The notes under the pieces: model-generated
What the model was told of the DNA's origin: nothing
The model's input: only the letters and a program-made list of their open reading frames with translations
Database searches by the model: none
Made by a program: the position numbers and the translations under genes
From: Sphaerolaimus hirsutus
Lineage: Eukaryota; Nematoda; Chromadorea; Monhysterida; Sphaerolaimidae
DNA length: 64,000 bases
Assembly (NCBI GenBank): GCA_964036195.1
Contig: OZ038457.1
Span: 3,382,635 to 3,446,634 of the forward strand
Direction: 5' to 3'
Part shown: in pieces, positions 11,601-22,120 of the stretch
Layout of the letters: the number at the start of each line of letters is the position of its first letter
Position numbering within the stretch: the first letter of the stretch is position 1

Positions 11601-14600
11601 GCCGTGGCGCTTTTACACAACTTCCTAAAACACTAAATAACCGTACTTAAACCTTAATAACCCCCCCCCCCCAAAAAAAAAAAAATCCAGAAAAAACCCG
11701 CACCATATCGTCGACTGCATCTTTAGCAGCGGTGACTGCCAAAACGAAGAACAGCGGCAGGATCGTGGTCACCGGCGACAGCGGCGAAATTTGCGGTATC
11801 AGCTGAGATTGGCCCATTTTTTAATTAGATGTCTAATTAATTTGACTGTACACCAGTGACTTTTCACACCTTGCACGGGTGCTTCAGCTGGAAGAGTGCC
11901 AATGATATTTAATATGTGCGATTTTCATATAAATATGACGTAATTTCATAGCTTTTTAAAATTTTACGTTAACGTATTCACAACAATGAATTTTTTTTCA
12001 TTTATGACAGAGATGACATGATTTAATTACCATTGGCACGCTTCCAACGTGAGACATAAGTAACTGCGCGTGCAGTTGCAGAGTGTTATGTCACCAGTAG
12101 GGTTGGCCGATGTTTTTTTTAACGTTTTTTTTTTTTTTTAAACGTTGTTTTTTGAAAAAAACATGACGTCCGAAATGTTTTTTTTTTAAAAAACATCGAC
12201 CGAAATTTTTAGTACTAAGCACTAGGTATTTTGTAAAATTTTTGCGCGCAAGCGCGCAATTTCACACACAAATTGACATTGGTGGTTGTTTTCATTGGTT
12301 TTGTGGCATTTTTAGTATCAAAGTATCCATTTCTATGTGCTACCATGGGTTAATAAGCCGTCATATGCTGCTGTACTATATAATATTGAGGTAATATGCT
12401 TCCATGTACCTCCACAGGGTGTAACTTCACTCCCAAAGTAACAAGCTCCTTTTATAACCTTGTTAGATCACCATTTCGTGCCAAGCTTTACCTGAAGTCA
12501 CGAACATTCGACTATAAGGCGATATACAAACATATGTCGACGAAAAATGGATATTTTTGACACAAATCACCACTTATAATGCTATCCCATGTCTCCACAG
12601 CCATTATATGGTCATATATAACATCACAGAGTGTTGCCACTGTCTGATATACCCAGGGCCGTATCCAGGGGGGGGCGGGGGGGGCTGCAGCCCCCCCCCT
12701 CCCGGGGCGAGACCAGAAAGTGACCGGAAAATGCGACTTTTTCAACGTCAGCGTAAAAAATTTTGCGCGCAAGCGCGCATTCTTCACCATACATAAAGGT
12801 ATTATCATCTGATTTGCTCCATGTGGCCGCAAATCGTTGTAAATACACTCAATGTTGTGCTTTTTGCTGTTTTGTATGTATATTTACATACATATACAGC
12901 GTTCCATGGCGCTGACGCCAACGCCAATAGCGCCATGGCGTGGCGCCTACTAATGGCGCCAGCGCCATTCCGCCACTATTTAGCGAAAATTTTAGGGGGG
13001 GGGGGCTGAGCCCCCCCCCCTCGCCGGCCGCCGTAAACAAGCAGCCCCCCCCGCTCAAAAATCCTGGATACGTCCCTGGATATACCTATATATGTTGACA
13101 CAAGGTCATATCTGGGAGCTTTTAAAAAAAAAACGTTTTTTATTTAAAAAAAAACGTTTTTTTTTAAAAAAAACATCGAGTTAAAAAAAACGTTTTTTTT
13201 CCAACCCTAGTCACCAGTGTATTTATGTGTATATATTTGGCGGGTTAATAGAGGTTTTCCCGAGTTAGTTTAAAGGGGTGAGTTTATAGCAGGGGTCTAT
13301 GGGGCGTATATCGACAAATGTGACAAATATTTCAAGATGTGAAAAAGCGAATATGTTAAATCGGAACTGAAATGTGACTAGTTGGCAATCCTAGTCGTTA
13401 TTTATATACATACATTTCAATCGGGGGTCTCCAGGATTTTGACCCTCGCGGGGGTTGGATTTTCACGCCACCCCCTTTAAAAATCTAAAAGTTCGTGCAG
13501 CATCGATCTGTTTGCAGTAGCCGAGAAAAATGAAGGTTGTGAAATTCGTAGGTAAAGCATTGCTATCATTTACCCAGACAGGACGATTTTTGACAGGATC
13601 ATAAACGGAGAAACTGCAGTAGGGTTGGCAAGCGATTTTTTTTAAGCGATTTTTTTTAAAAAAATTTCGATTTTTTTTTTAAAAATCGCAGCACCCGTAC
13701 CGATTTTTTTTTAAAAAAATCGCTGGCAAAAAATTTTGGTACTCAAGCACTAGGTAAAATGCAAAAATTTTGCGCGCGAGCGCGCACTTTCATGCAAACA
13801 ATCCACAAGTTGCTTTTTTCATGGCTTTGACAACCAATTTGGGGGGTGTAGTACCCATTTATGTGTGCTTTGAAGTGTGTAAGGTAGGCTGTGAATTATT
13901 TTAGGAAGTATTCATAGTTATGCTTTGTGTTGTCACATCAAACATTTATGCAAAATGCATCCATGTTCACTTCCAATATCATTTATATTTTGTTCTGAGC
14001 AAGAACATGCTATTTCTGCAAATAAAATTGCAAACTGTCGATGAAGTGTGATTCACGTCACAAATATAACAATTTAATTACATTTACACTTAAAAATAAC
14101 TGACTTTCAAGCTTTTCCGAAGCTCTACTGTACTTATATTAGCACAGAAAGTATAAGTGTGCACTCCCTACCAATTTACATGGCTTTTATTACCCCCAGA
14201 GGCGATTTTAGGCAGAAATGGGGCTAATTTTGACCCCAGCGATTTTTATTTAAAAAAATCGGGGTCGTTAAAAAAAATCGATTTTTTTCCAACCCTAAAC
14301 TGCAGATTACATTTACTGCATAGAAACACTTATCTACTTTTTTAATAGTCACTAATTTCCTGTCAGTGTAAATAACTTCAAAATGACCATTAAATCTTGC
14401 CGAAAAAGTAACAAATATTAGTATTATCCGCATTGCAAGATGATTAAGCATGTTAATTTTATAAGAATAATCATCAACCCCTATCAAATGCAAAAAAGTG
14501 CCAAAAATTGTGCTAAAAATGTGTAAAGTGACAAAAACACAGACAAGTGCATAGTGCCGTGCATTTACATGAATTCAAAAATCTGCACCGACCTGTAATA

Positions 14601-15119
14601 TCATCAGCACTAAAAAATAAAAATTGGCCAGCCTCTGAAACTGCTCGAATAAATTTTTGGGCACAAAACTGATCGCATTGTATTTTGATGTTCTGATGTA
14701 ATTGTCCTGCGATTGAAAAAGGGCGATTTTGAAGGTGAAAATTGGCAACAGACATCGACAATCATATGTGATCTGTGAGACCAAAATATCGAACAACGGG
14801 CCCATTTGAATATCCTATATTGATGTCGAAACGTAATATCGCTGCAACAGTACAGAAACAATGCAAAAAGTGCACTGTCACCGGCGGGAATCGAACACAC
14901 GGCTTCCAGTGACGCGCGGCCGTGGATCAGCAGCGCGTATCACTATTCGAGGCTTATATTTTGCACCGAGCTCGTCACAATTCAAAATCCAGCCCTTCCG
15001 AGAGCCCCTTACTATGTATTTTCAAATTCAACACAAAAACGCCCGACAAATATCAACTCACAGCATAATTTCTCGCCTCATTGAAAGCACTATCATTAGC
15101 CCGAACTTTCCGGTGTTCC
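5420..15119 (-). CDS. ATP8B: ATP8B-type phospholipid flippase, gene B, 5' part (8 exons)
   Basis: This is the N-terminal half of a P4-ATPase that moves phospholipids from the outer to the cytoplasmic leaflet. Exons from 5' to 3' are 15062-15119, 14593-14706, then 11704-11802 or 10616-10714, then 7333-7490, 6855-6993, 6128-6268 and 5420-5693. They encode the pre-TM1 segment, TM1, TM2 (two versions), the actuator domain with DGETNLK, and TM3 to the start of TM4. All splice phases agree. The remaining exons must lie left of the window, past the retrotransposon; the first coding exon with the start codon was not found. By my count no amino acid differs from gene A across the shared exons. It may be a real tandem paralogue or an uncollapsed second haplotype. 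Confidence 0.9.
6128..6268 (-). CDS. ATP8B: ATP8B gene B exon: actuator-TM3 linker
   Basis: The 141-nt exon (47 codons, phase 0) begins [17 protein letters not shown] and includes [16 protein letters not shown], the conserved block before TM3. Two synonymous differences from 51789-51929. Both intron ends flanking it are homopolymer C or G tracts. Confidence 0.95.
6475..6768. mobile_element. Degenerate TAGGGTGTCAAA-type element with AAAACGG repeats
   Basis: Starts AAGGGTGTCAAA and ends TTGACACTCTA, with arms of repeated CGGAAAACGGAAA-type units. Flanking 8-mers are only partly alike (6 of 8). It is absent from the matching intron of gene A. Related to 24133-24794. Confidence 0.7.
6855..6993 (-). 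CDS. ATP8B: ATP8B gene B exon: actuator domain with DGET
   Basis: The 139-nt exon holds [22 protein letters not shown] is the dephosphorylation loop of P4-ATPases. Acceptor CCGCAG, donor GTTGGA. Four synonymous differences from 52543-52681. Confidence 0.95.
7333..7490 (-). CDS. ATP8B: ATP8B gene B exon: actuator domain, first part
   Basis: The 158-nt exon contains [17 protein letters not shown] and [10 protein letters not shown], typical of the actuator domain after TM2. The acceptor is CCCCACAG after a C-rich tract; the donor is GTTGGT, compared with GTCAGT in gene A. Four synonymous differences from 53034-53191. Confidence 0.95.
7716..8067. mobile_element. Palindromic element, TACCGTA(A/T)(A/T)TCCTCGAA family
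   Basis: The ends TACCGTAAATCCTCGAATAA and GAGGATATACGGTA are inverted repeats. The arms hold C-rich AATAACTCCCC units. The orthologous element in gene A (53424-55865) is broken up by three later insertions. Confidence 0.75.
8845..9360. mobile_element. hAT-type element with GGGATC arrays
   Basis: Termini TAGGGTTCAAACGGGA and CCCGTTTGAACCTTA, flanked by the exact 8-bp duplication GCTGCACG. The gene A copy has the unoccupied site near 56632. The arms are arrays of the hexamer CCCGAT. No transposase is present. Confidence 0.92.
9760..10420. repeat. Tandem duplication of about 320 bp in ATP8B intron
   Basis: Two adjacent units, each running from CAGGTCTACATTT through a TAGCAGAAGCA block to TCAACTGGGCTGACTGG. 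The same doubled arrangement occurs in gene A (about 57015-58385), so it predates the gene duplication; the gene A copy is interrupted by an element at 57242. Confidence 0.8.
10616..10714 (-). CDS. ATP8B: ATP8B gene B exon 3b: TM2, alternative version b
   Basis: A second 99-nt exon (33 codons) with the same phases, reading [20 protein letters not shown] and ending KDAADDV. Acceptor CGCATAG, donor GTTTGT. Length, phase and content match exon 3a, so the two are natural alternatives; splicing in both would duplicate TM2. One synonymous difference from 58576-58674 shows it is kept intact in both gene copies. Confidence 0.88.
10827..11017. mobile_element. TA-flanked palindromic MITE (191 bp)
   Basis: Inverted termini TATACTCGGCGGA and TCCGTCGAGTATA with long complementary arms centred near 10920. 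The TA at both ends fits a Tc1/mariner-like target. Shared with gene A (58769-58963), so inserted before the duplication. Another copy is at 42809-43002. Confidence 0.8.
11704..11802 (-). CDS. ATP8B: ATP8B gene B exon 3a: TM2, version a
   Basis: A 99-nt exon (33 codons) in phase 0 at both ends, with [20 protein letters not shown] and ending KDAVDDM. Acceptor TCTCAG, donor GTGCGG. This version follows the usual ATP8 consensus around TM2. It shares 20 of 33 residues with exon 3b. It differs from 59658-59756 by two synonymous changes. Confidence 0.92.
11851..12097. repeat. Dispersed repeat with TTGGCACGCTTCCA arm
   Basis: Begins near CACCAGTGAC and carries inverted blocks GGAAGAGTGCCAA and TTGGCACGCTTCCA around an AT-rich centre. 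Other copies: 59804-60480 (interrupted) and a diverged one at 28770-29020. Confidence 0.7.
12098..13209. mobile_element. hAT-type element, TAGGGTTGG family, AACGTTTTT arms, with nested insertion
   Basis: TAGGGTTGG ... CCAACCCTA with exact 8-bp duplication GTCACCAG. Arms are AAAACGTTTTTTT palindromes. Another transposon (12654-13078) sits inside. The gene A copy lacks it: the corresponding site near 60470 is unduplicated. Confidence 0.92.
12654..13078. mobile_element. hAT-type element, CAGGGCCGTATCCAGG family, nested
   Basis: Termini CAGGGCCGTATCCAGG and CCTGGATACGTCCCTG with exact 8-bp duplication GATATACC. Contains GGCGCC-type repeats, the GCGCGCAAGCGCGC palindrome and G/C homopolymers next to the termini. 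Confidence 0.9.
13620..14297. mobile_element. hAT-type element, TAGGGTTGG family, GCGATTTTT arms
   Basis: TAGGGTTGG ... CCAACCCTA flanked by exact 8-bp AACTGCAG. Arms carry AAGCGATTTTTTT units instead of AACGTT. Absent from gene A, where the site near 62540 is unoccupied. Confidence 0.92.
14593..14706 (-). CDS. ATP8B: ATP8B gene B exon: TM1
   Basis: The 114-nt exon encodes 38 residues including [18 protein letters not shown] and [12 protein letters not shown], the P4-ATPase signature leading into TM1. Splice sites are ATCGCAG and GTCGGT, both in phase 0. It differs from 62849-62962 at two sites, both synonymous. Confidence 0.95.
15062..15119 (-). CDS. ATP8B: ATP8B gene B exon: segment just before TM1
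   Basis: This 58-nt exon reads 1 nt plus 19 codons. It holds [17 protein letters not shown], the conserved R-x-V-x-A-N-D ... F-N block that precedes TM1 in P4-ATPases. The acceptor is CGCACAG, the donor GTGAGT, and it ends in phase 0, matching the next exon. The equivalent exon of gene A would lie beyond the right edge. Confidence 0.85.
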
Positions 15120-17924
15120 CTGTGCGGCAGGGCAGTTCTAGACCTTTTTGAAGGTAGACATTTGTCCAATAAACCCATTTTTGATGTCTAATTAGTTGAG
15201 ATTGGGGATTGTATTTAATTGGTTAGCTGGAATGAGACAAATTTGGAGGGTGAAACATTCTGACTGCGTAGGTGGGAGATTTTTTGATAGTACAGGGTGT
15301 GCGAAAAATTGTGGGACCTGAAAAGTTAAAAATTTTCGATTAATTATGAAAGTTTATAATTGGTCGTGATATTTATAGATGGAGAACGTAAAGTGGCAAC
15401 ATAACATAAAACTTTGTCTCTACTTTGACAGTTTTTTTTACATACTTTTGTTCTGTGCTGGTGACTTCTATCAAACAAATCAAATTTTTCATGACGCTAT
15501 TTAGTTTTTCAAGCCAGAAAATAGAAGGAATAAAATTGACAGTAACTGTGAATTTTGATGAATTCTTTCACAAGTGGATGTTTAGTTTCACGTTTTCAGC
15601 TGCATGACATGATTTCATTTTAAAAAAAAGAAACGAATTAAACGTCACAATTTTGTCCCTAACGCTGTTAACCATCCTTTACAGAATACAAAAAGCATTA
15701 ATAAGCATTAAAAGCATTCCAATTAACAGCACTGAATAGATATAAAATTACTGCAACTAAGTAAATTTCTTATCGCAACCCACGCCACATGTAAAGTTGC
15801 CATTAACAGCACAACGATGCCACAAAAAAACCTAACATTAAATTAGAAAAAATTCCAGACAAAAAAAAACGTATGACGCACTGAAAGCACGCTGACTCAA
15901 CGTTTTGTAGAAAGTAAAACGAAAAAGTTTGGTGACATAAACGTTTGCAGCTTAAAATGACTGTGCTTGTGTAAACTTTTTGCCCATGTGCATGATTTCT
16001 GTACTAATTTCACTGCACATTTTACGGGGACTGTTACCGTAATTTGGTGAATAACGTCCAGTAACAAATTCTGGGCTAGATAATTCCATATTATACCCAA
16101 TATACTCGAATTAAAAATCCATTAAACATTCGGTCCCATGCAAAATGGTAAAGATTTCCATGCAAACTTGCATTCCGTAGGCTATAATTATTCTAATTTA
16201 CATATCAAACTGTGTAAACACACTGACAGTGTGTAATGCAAAATTACATCAGATAGACAGAGGAATTATGCTTAAAAAAACTTGACGAACAAACATAAAA
16301 TATTGGTGAAAAGCGCTACGTCGTCTGAATATTGATGGAAAAAATGTTCAAATGACCAAATGTAACAATGAAACTGACATTGTGTAATATTGATTTATTT
16401 ATTTATGTAGAATAGTTTGTGATTGAAATCTTAAAGACCTGTGGATTTGGTCACTTTTAAGCTCGACAAAATGCTATTTTTTACGATTTCAACCTTAAGC
16501 CTAAGCCTAAGCTTAAGCCGTGATATCCCATACTTGATTCAGACACGTGGAAACCAAGAACAATTGAAACGCATGATGATTTCGATAGATCAAAACCATG
16601 CATGCTTCAATTGAGCAGAATTAGTAATGGGCTTAATTTTAGGCTTTCTACAGTGCAGAACAAGAAATGCAGGAGTGGTGGCTAAAAAAAAAACTAATTA
16701 GTACAGAATATGTTAATTTTTCATTTTTCATCAGTTTGTATTAATAATGCAGCACAAAACAAGAAATAAATTTTCATTCAAGTAAATAAATGGTTAATCA
16801 ACTGCGGCTGGTAGACTGCTATAATAAAAACACCTCAACATTTCTCCTCAGTCAAACAATTTATGAAACCCCAATTATCTATAAATTAATTTCTCACAAT
16901 AATTACATAAATGTTTACTAAAATCTATAGTTTGTGACTATTCAGAAATGCAACGCAATTTATCGACAAAAGGTTGAAGAAAAACAAATAATATCCGCGG
17001 AAAAAATATACAACCAAACGGTCACTATTGGGGGAACCAATTAAAAATAGTTAGGAAAGGAAGTTCCGAAAATACAAAAACAGTTCATTGTTTTCGGCAC
17101 AAAAACAACTGGAGGATCAAATACAAAAGGAGTAAACGCAGCGGGACAGAGATACTCTTCACACGCAATCACTCTAAGCTTTTTCAGAAAGAAAATACAG
17201 AATTTGGACGAGTGCCAAGGTTAATAAAAATCGGATACAAGCACCCGTAGCGGAAAGGCACCACAAAAAGCAGCAGAAAAATATAAAAATCCGCGAGAAG
17301 CTTATACAATAGGATTAAGGTGGTAGGCGGGATAGATAGCCGTCAGCCCACAATTGGTTACTTCCTGTTTACAGTCAACAGGATACCCGAGAATTTTTTC
17401 TTTTTGTGTCATTTGACTAGCAATGCTTAGGCTCCGCATAAACCTGGGACACAGGCGATCATTATTGATAAATCTGGAAATTCGAGAGTAAAAATTGAGA
17501 ATTGTGTCAGAGTTGAGCTTGATTTTCATTATAATGTTAAGTATCTGAAAAATAAGAATGAAATTGAGCCCTAAATTTTACTGAGTAATCCTCAGACAGA
17601 GACAACCACAGCCGCGAAGCACGTTTATAATAAAAAGATGTACTGACCCACTTGTATCAAATTGCCGGCTATGAGTCTATTTGCGTTCCGGAAACGTTAA
17701 TCGCAGATCGATCGTTTATATAATTTGATTGCAAAACACATCGGACGTGCGGAATATTTCCCGATAATTTTTCCGTTCACGAAGAACGTTCGATACAGGA
17801 AAACGTATAGAAAAAGCATCACATCAATAAACCAATAAAAATAAATATAATTGGCAACTGGCCAAGATTGATTTCTTTCGCAAAACAGACACCTGATTTC
17901 AACTACTCTGGATATTTCGGCAGA
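15120..17924. other. Region between gene B and RNASEK; no further gene supported
   Basis: AT-rich, with only short frames that match nothing I know. It must hold the start of gene B (first coding exon and promoter, minus strand) and the RNASEK promoter, because the two genes are divergent. A TATATAAT-like stretch near 17716 lies about 200 bases before the RNASEK start. I could not identify the ATP8B start codon. Confidence 0.5.
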
Positions 17925-17995
17925 ATGGCTCTACCTGGCGCACTTTCGAACTTCAAAGTGTGTCCAATGTGCGGACCAAAGGCTTCCATATTCTG
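17925..17995 (+). CDS. RNASEK: RNASEK exon 1
   Basis: Starts MALPGALSNFKVCPMCGPKA. It ends with two bases (TG) of a codon completed to Cys by exon 2. Donor GTGAGT. Confidence 0.9.
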
Positions 17996-19651
17996 GTGAG
18001 TTACATATTGTACATAAATTGACATTGTTTGTGGGGTGCGTGCGTGCGTGTCTATGTGGAAGAAAAGTATTGAAGAGGGGGGGGGGGGATTATTTTCATT
18101 TCTTTGAATGGCTAGGCTGTATGTTTTTTGTCAAATCTTTTTCGATATTGGCCGTGCGAAACTGGAAATTACTCCTGTATTCTGAACTAAGTATTTTTAT
18201 TTTACTTACGGCCAAAATTTTAAGGGTGAGCAGTAAAAGTGTTAAGAAAATTGAGTTTGGAAGTGAAAGAGAAATGACAAGTAATTGTCAGGATCGAAAC
18301 TCTATAATCCCCACATTTTTCACTTTCATGTATAGGGTTGGCAAGCGATTTTTTTTAAGCGGTTTTTTTAAAAAAAAATTCCGATTTAAAAAAAAAAAAT
18401 CGCAGCCCCTGCGCCGATTTTTTTTTTTAAAAAATCGCTGGGGAAAAAATTTAGTACTCATGCACTAGGTAAAATGCAAAAAATTTGCGCGCATGCACGC
18501 AGTTTCATGCAAGCAATCCACTAGTTGTTTTGTTTCATGGCTTTTACAAGCAATTTTGTGGTGTAGCACCCACTTTTGTGTGCTTTTAAGCATGTAAGGT
18601 AGGCTGTGAATCATTGGGGGTAGTATACATTGTTTTGCTATGTGTTTTCTTATCAAACATGAATGGAAATGCAGTCATGTTCACTTCAAAAATGATTTTA
18701 CTGTGTTCTCAGTGAAAACAAGCAATTTCTGCAAACAAAATTGCTAATGGTCGATGAAATTTGATTCACGCAGCAAATACAACAATTTTATTACTTTTAA
18801 ACTTCAAAATAATTGACTTTTAAGCTTTTCCACAACTGTACAGTACTTATATTACCACAGAAAGAATAACTGTACACTACCTATCAATTTACATGGTTTT
18901 TATTACCCTCAGAGGCGATTTTCGAGTGAAATGGGACTAATTACGACCCCAGCGATTATTATTTAAAAAAATCGATTTTTTTTAAAAAAATCGATAAAAA
19001 AAAAATCGGGGTCGTTAAAAAAATCTATTTTTTTCCAACCCTATTCATGTATCCTCTTCCACTAATTTCACTTCAATTTAGTCAAACTTCTTTTTCTGGC
19101 ATTCAGCCAATTTCACGTTTTTACAAAAACATTTCAGCATGATGATCAGCGTGTGGGGCATCATTTTTCTCGGTATTCTGGGCGGCTTTTTCTACTGGAA
19201 CGCACTGACATTGTATGAAGAGTTGAAATATCATAAAGTCGGTGCAGAGTGGAATAATGCCGAAGTGAAAGCCGCATATAGGTTCGTTGTGTTTTTTTGT
19301 TTTTGTATTTGAGTGGCACTTTTTTGTGGAAAATTTAAGTGTCAGTTTCAAGTGTCAAAAATCAAATTTAAGTTTCAGTCTGAAAAAATTTGAATGTAAC
19401 TCTTTGACTTAGTATCGGTGTCAGTCTCAAAAAGCCAGTCTCATTTGATCCCTAGTTTTTACCTTTTCGAAAAATTTATTTTATTCAACTGCACTGTCAA
19501 ATGAAATGAAAACATCATTTGAAGTGTAAACTAAAAAATGACAATTCTCAGATCAAACGCGTACAACTGCTGGATAGCTGCCGTGCTGTACATAATTACA
19601 TTGGTGATTACGTACTTCCAAAACCGTTGGAACACTTCTAGTCCTATTTGA
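17925..19651 (+). CDS. RNASEK: Ribonuclease kappa (3 exons), complete
   Basis: Exons 17925-17995, 19138-19281 and 19552-19651 join in frame with GT-AG introns to give about 104 residues; the family is about 100. RNase kappa is a small two-span membrane protein known as an endoribonuclease and a V-ATPase-associated factor needed for endocytosis. Visible family features are the N-terminal CPMCGPKAS (Cys-Gly-Pro-Lys), the first span SVWGIIFLGILGGFFYW, the loop, the block YNCWIAAVLY and the second span ending in FQNRW. The ATG at 17925 gives the expected N-terminus. Intron 1 holds a 711-bp hAT-type element and a G-run near 18075. An AATAAA lies near 19877. Confidence 0.92.
18333..19043. mobile_element. 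hAT-type element in RNASEK intron 1
   Basis: TAGGGTTGG ... CCAACCCTA with exact 8-bp duplication TTCATGTA. Arms use the GCGATTTTT unit as at 13620-14297. The internal GCGCGC palindrome at about 18486 is slightly decayed. Confidence 0.92.
19138..19281 (+). CDS. RNASEK: RNASEK exon 2: first membrane span
   Basis: Acceptor ATTTCAG. Encodes ISVWGIIFLGILGGFFYWNA and the following polar loop up to Arg, split over the next intron. Donor GTTCGT is weaker than average. Confidence 0.9.
19552..19651 (+). CDS. RNASEK: RNASEK exon 3: second membrane span and stop
   Basis: Acceptor TTCTCAG. Encodes SNAYNCWIAAVLY, a hydrophobic span and FQNRWNTSSPI before the TGA at 19649-19651. Confidence 0.9.
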
Positions 19652-20612
19652 ATTGTTTTCAGCATTATTATTTCTTGCTTCCCATTTTCGCTTTTGTGCA
19701 GTTTCATGTTTTCAGTAGAAAACTTCGTCTAAATGTGATATTTCTTTTGAGTAGATTTTTTTACAAATTGTAGAGTTTTCTGTTTCAACATTCCTTCCAA
19801 GAAAGGTTGTATATTACTTCAAGCATAAATACAAAATACTTACATATAAATACACACAATCGTATTTGATTCCTTGAAAATAAATAGAAATTAGGTCGCT
19901 TAATGAGCAATTTATTCTTTAAACAGTTGCTATTTAAGTGATTTAAATGGAATTTTGGTCTCCCATAAATAGCAAGTCGCATTTCCGAAGTTGGAATTCG
20001 TAGATACCTGAAAATATTCTGGGAGTTGTTCAATATACCTACATGCACATACAGTACATTCAATGTACATTTCACACCATTTAGGTACACGCCCAATACG
20101 GGGTCAAGTGGGGGTATTTCGATGGGGGTATTTGTTGCCCAGCTCACTCAGACCTGGGGGCAGTCCCGCACCGTGTAAAATGTTGAGTAAAATGTCATGT
20201 AAAATGTTTTATCAATTTGTCAAATCTCATGCAAGATATCATACTCAGTGATCATTTACTATTGTGTGTCTTATGTAAATGACAAATGAAAGTTCAATTC
20301 ATGGAACATTTATATTTATGTCACACTATCACTCTGTCAAATTAATCATCTTTTTGTGGTTGAATGTTAGTGCAAATAGGTATCCAATAAAAAATGGCTA
20401 AAGCCAACAAAAAGTGGACGCTGCAGCCAAACATCTGTATGCTTTTTGAATGCACAAAAGTGATATATCATATACCATGCCATTTTCTAATTGAGCTATC
20501 AAAAGATGTATATCAAGGCAAATGTATACAAATCTAATAATATAGGCTATCAACACAGCAAACTGCATCACAAGAAACAGTTTACCAAACTTTTGCATGG
20601 CAGCGTGAGCTT
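19652..20612. other. Downstream of RNASEK; no gene seen
   Basis: AT-rich sequence with the RNASEK 3' untranslated region at its start. A half copy of a GGGGGCAGTCCC...TGTAAAATG foldback element begins near 20155. No convincing coding exon on either strand. Confidence 0.5.
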
Positions 20613-20812
20613 NNNNNNNNNNNNNNNNNNNNNNNNNNNNNNNNNNNNNNNNNNNNNNNNNNNNNNNNNNNNNNNNNNNNNNNNNNNNNNNNNNNNNNNN
20701 NNNNNNNNNNNNNNNNNNNNNNNNNNNNNNNNNNNNNNNNNNNNNNNNNNNNNNNNNNNNNNNNNNNNNNNNNNNNNNNNNNNNNNNNNNNNNNNNNNNN
20801 NNNNNNNNNNNN
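20613..20812. other. Assembly gap, 200 N
   Basis: Exactly 200 consecutive N. The round number suggests a placeholder gap rather than a measured length. Confidence 0.98.
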
Positions 20813-21130
20813 TTTCAATCTATAAAAAAACTATCCTCTAACTCAAGGCAACAAAGGTTTGGGACGAAAATGCATCTAGCTTGTCATATCCAAACCTGTC
20901 ACAAAAACAATAGAAAAGTGGGAATCATGAACAGATGTCCGCACCGGCGGTAATTTCGCATGATGCATGCATAAATAAGTGTCTACTATTTACTTTTACC
21001 TGCGCCTATAAAGCCAGTTTAGCTCATGTGAACACATGCACAGCTGTCTCTGTTTGTAGATAAATAAATACATAGTTGTAGCATTTAGTCATCTAAATAT
21101 CTTATCCTAAATAATATGTGGGGAGAAGGG

Positions 21131-21686
21131 TAGGGTTCAAACGGGACTGACTTTTCGGGATCGGGATCGGGGTTCCGGGGCCTGGATCGGGATTGGGGAC
21201 CGGGATTGGCATTTTTTCGGGATCGGGATTGGGATTTTTGAAAAAGTTCTCATATTGCAAAATTTACTCTAATTTACCACCAAAATGGTGTTAAAACATG
21301 CACGAATGCCAGAAAAGTGTCATAAATTGGACATTGGAGGTTGCTGGTCACATTCCTTAGCACAAAAATGTTTTTGAAAAAAGGTGGCAAATTTTCCGGG
21401 ATCAGGATGGGAATTGAGTAAAAAAATTCGGGATCGGGATTGGGATTTCAAAAGTTTCGGGATCGGGATTGGGATTTCAAAAGTTTCGGGATCGGGATTC
21501 GTTTTTTGAGATTTCGGGATCGGGATCGGGATTGAGGTTTCGGGATCGGGACCACAAAATCCCGAAATTTCTCGGGATTCGTTTTTTGAGATTTCGGGAT
21601 CGGGATCGGGATTGAGGTTTCGGGATCCGGACCACAAAATCCCGAAATTTCTCGGGATTCGGAATCGGGATCCCGTTTGAACCCTA
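21131..21686. mobile_element. hAT-type element with GGGATC arrays
   Basis: TAGGGTTCAAACGGGA ... CCCGTTTGAACCCTA with exact 8-bp duplication GAGAAGGG. Contains an internal duplicated block of about 95 bp (near 21495-21660). Confidence 0.9.
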
Positions 21687-21835
21687 GAGAAGGGTGGGAC
21701 ATTGATGAAAATGCGTGTAATATTGCGTGCGATAAAGCTTATGCAATTTTTATAGGTACTTTTTAAAACAAAGAAATTTGAATATGGATTACAACCAGCT
21801 GTCATTGCGTCCGGTTGGTGACGGTCACGAACAGG

Positions 21836-22120
21836 GTGCGGCAATTTCGACGTACGCTCTAGATTTCGAATGACTTGTCACTGGGTGGTCGGATTAACGT
21901 CACATTTTAGGTCAACATAAACAACTAAATAGGAAAGAATCCCTGACAATATGGCTGCGATACGCCACGAGGGCACGCGTGAACGAGTGGAGCTATCGCA
22001 GCCATATTTTCAGGGATCCTTTCCTTTTTAGTTGTTTATGTTGACCTGAAATTTGACGTGAATCCGACCACCCAGTGACAAGTTATTCGAAATCTAGAGC
22101 GTACGTCTAAATTGCCGCAC
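21836..22120. repeat. Long palindrome, 285 bp
   Basis: The left arm from GTGCGGCAATTT mirrors the right arm ending AAATTGCCGCAC. Arms are about 125 bases with roughly ten mismatches around a short centre near 21970. Likely a foldback transposon. Confidence 0.85.

Larger units (their letters stand above)
5046..15119. repeat. Segmental duplication, left copy (gene B side)
   Basis: Exons and introns of this block match 49303-63088 in the same order and orientation. Differences are scattered substitutions, homopolymer length changes and element insertions. Elements present only here are 6475-6768, 8845-9360, 12098-13209 and 13620-14297. The region around 5046-5380 matches 49303-50110 apart from an element inserted at 49542. 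Confidence 0.92.

Noticed and set aside
14860-14960. tRNA-like sequence on the minus strand with a B-box-like GTTCGATTCC
   Set aside because: No matching acceptor stem or cloverleaf could be built and the T-stem does not pair; at most a remnant of a tRNA-derived repeat.
20491-20841. Open frames spanning the N gap
   Set aside because: Their length comes from unknown bases; no support on either side.
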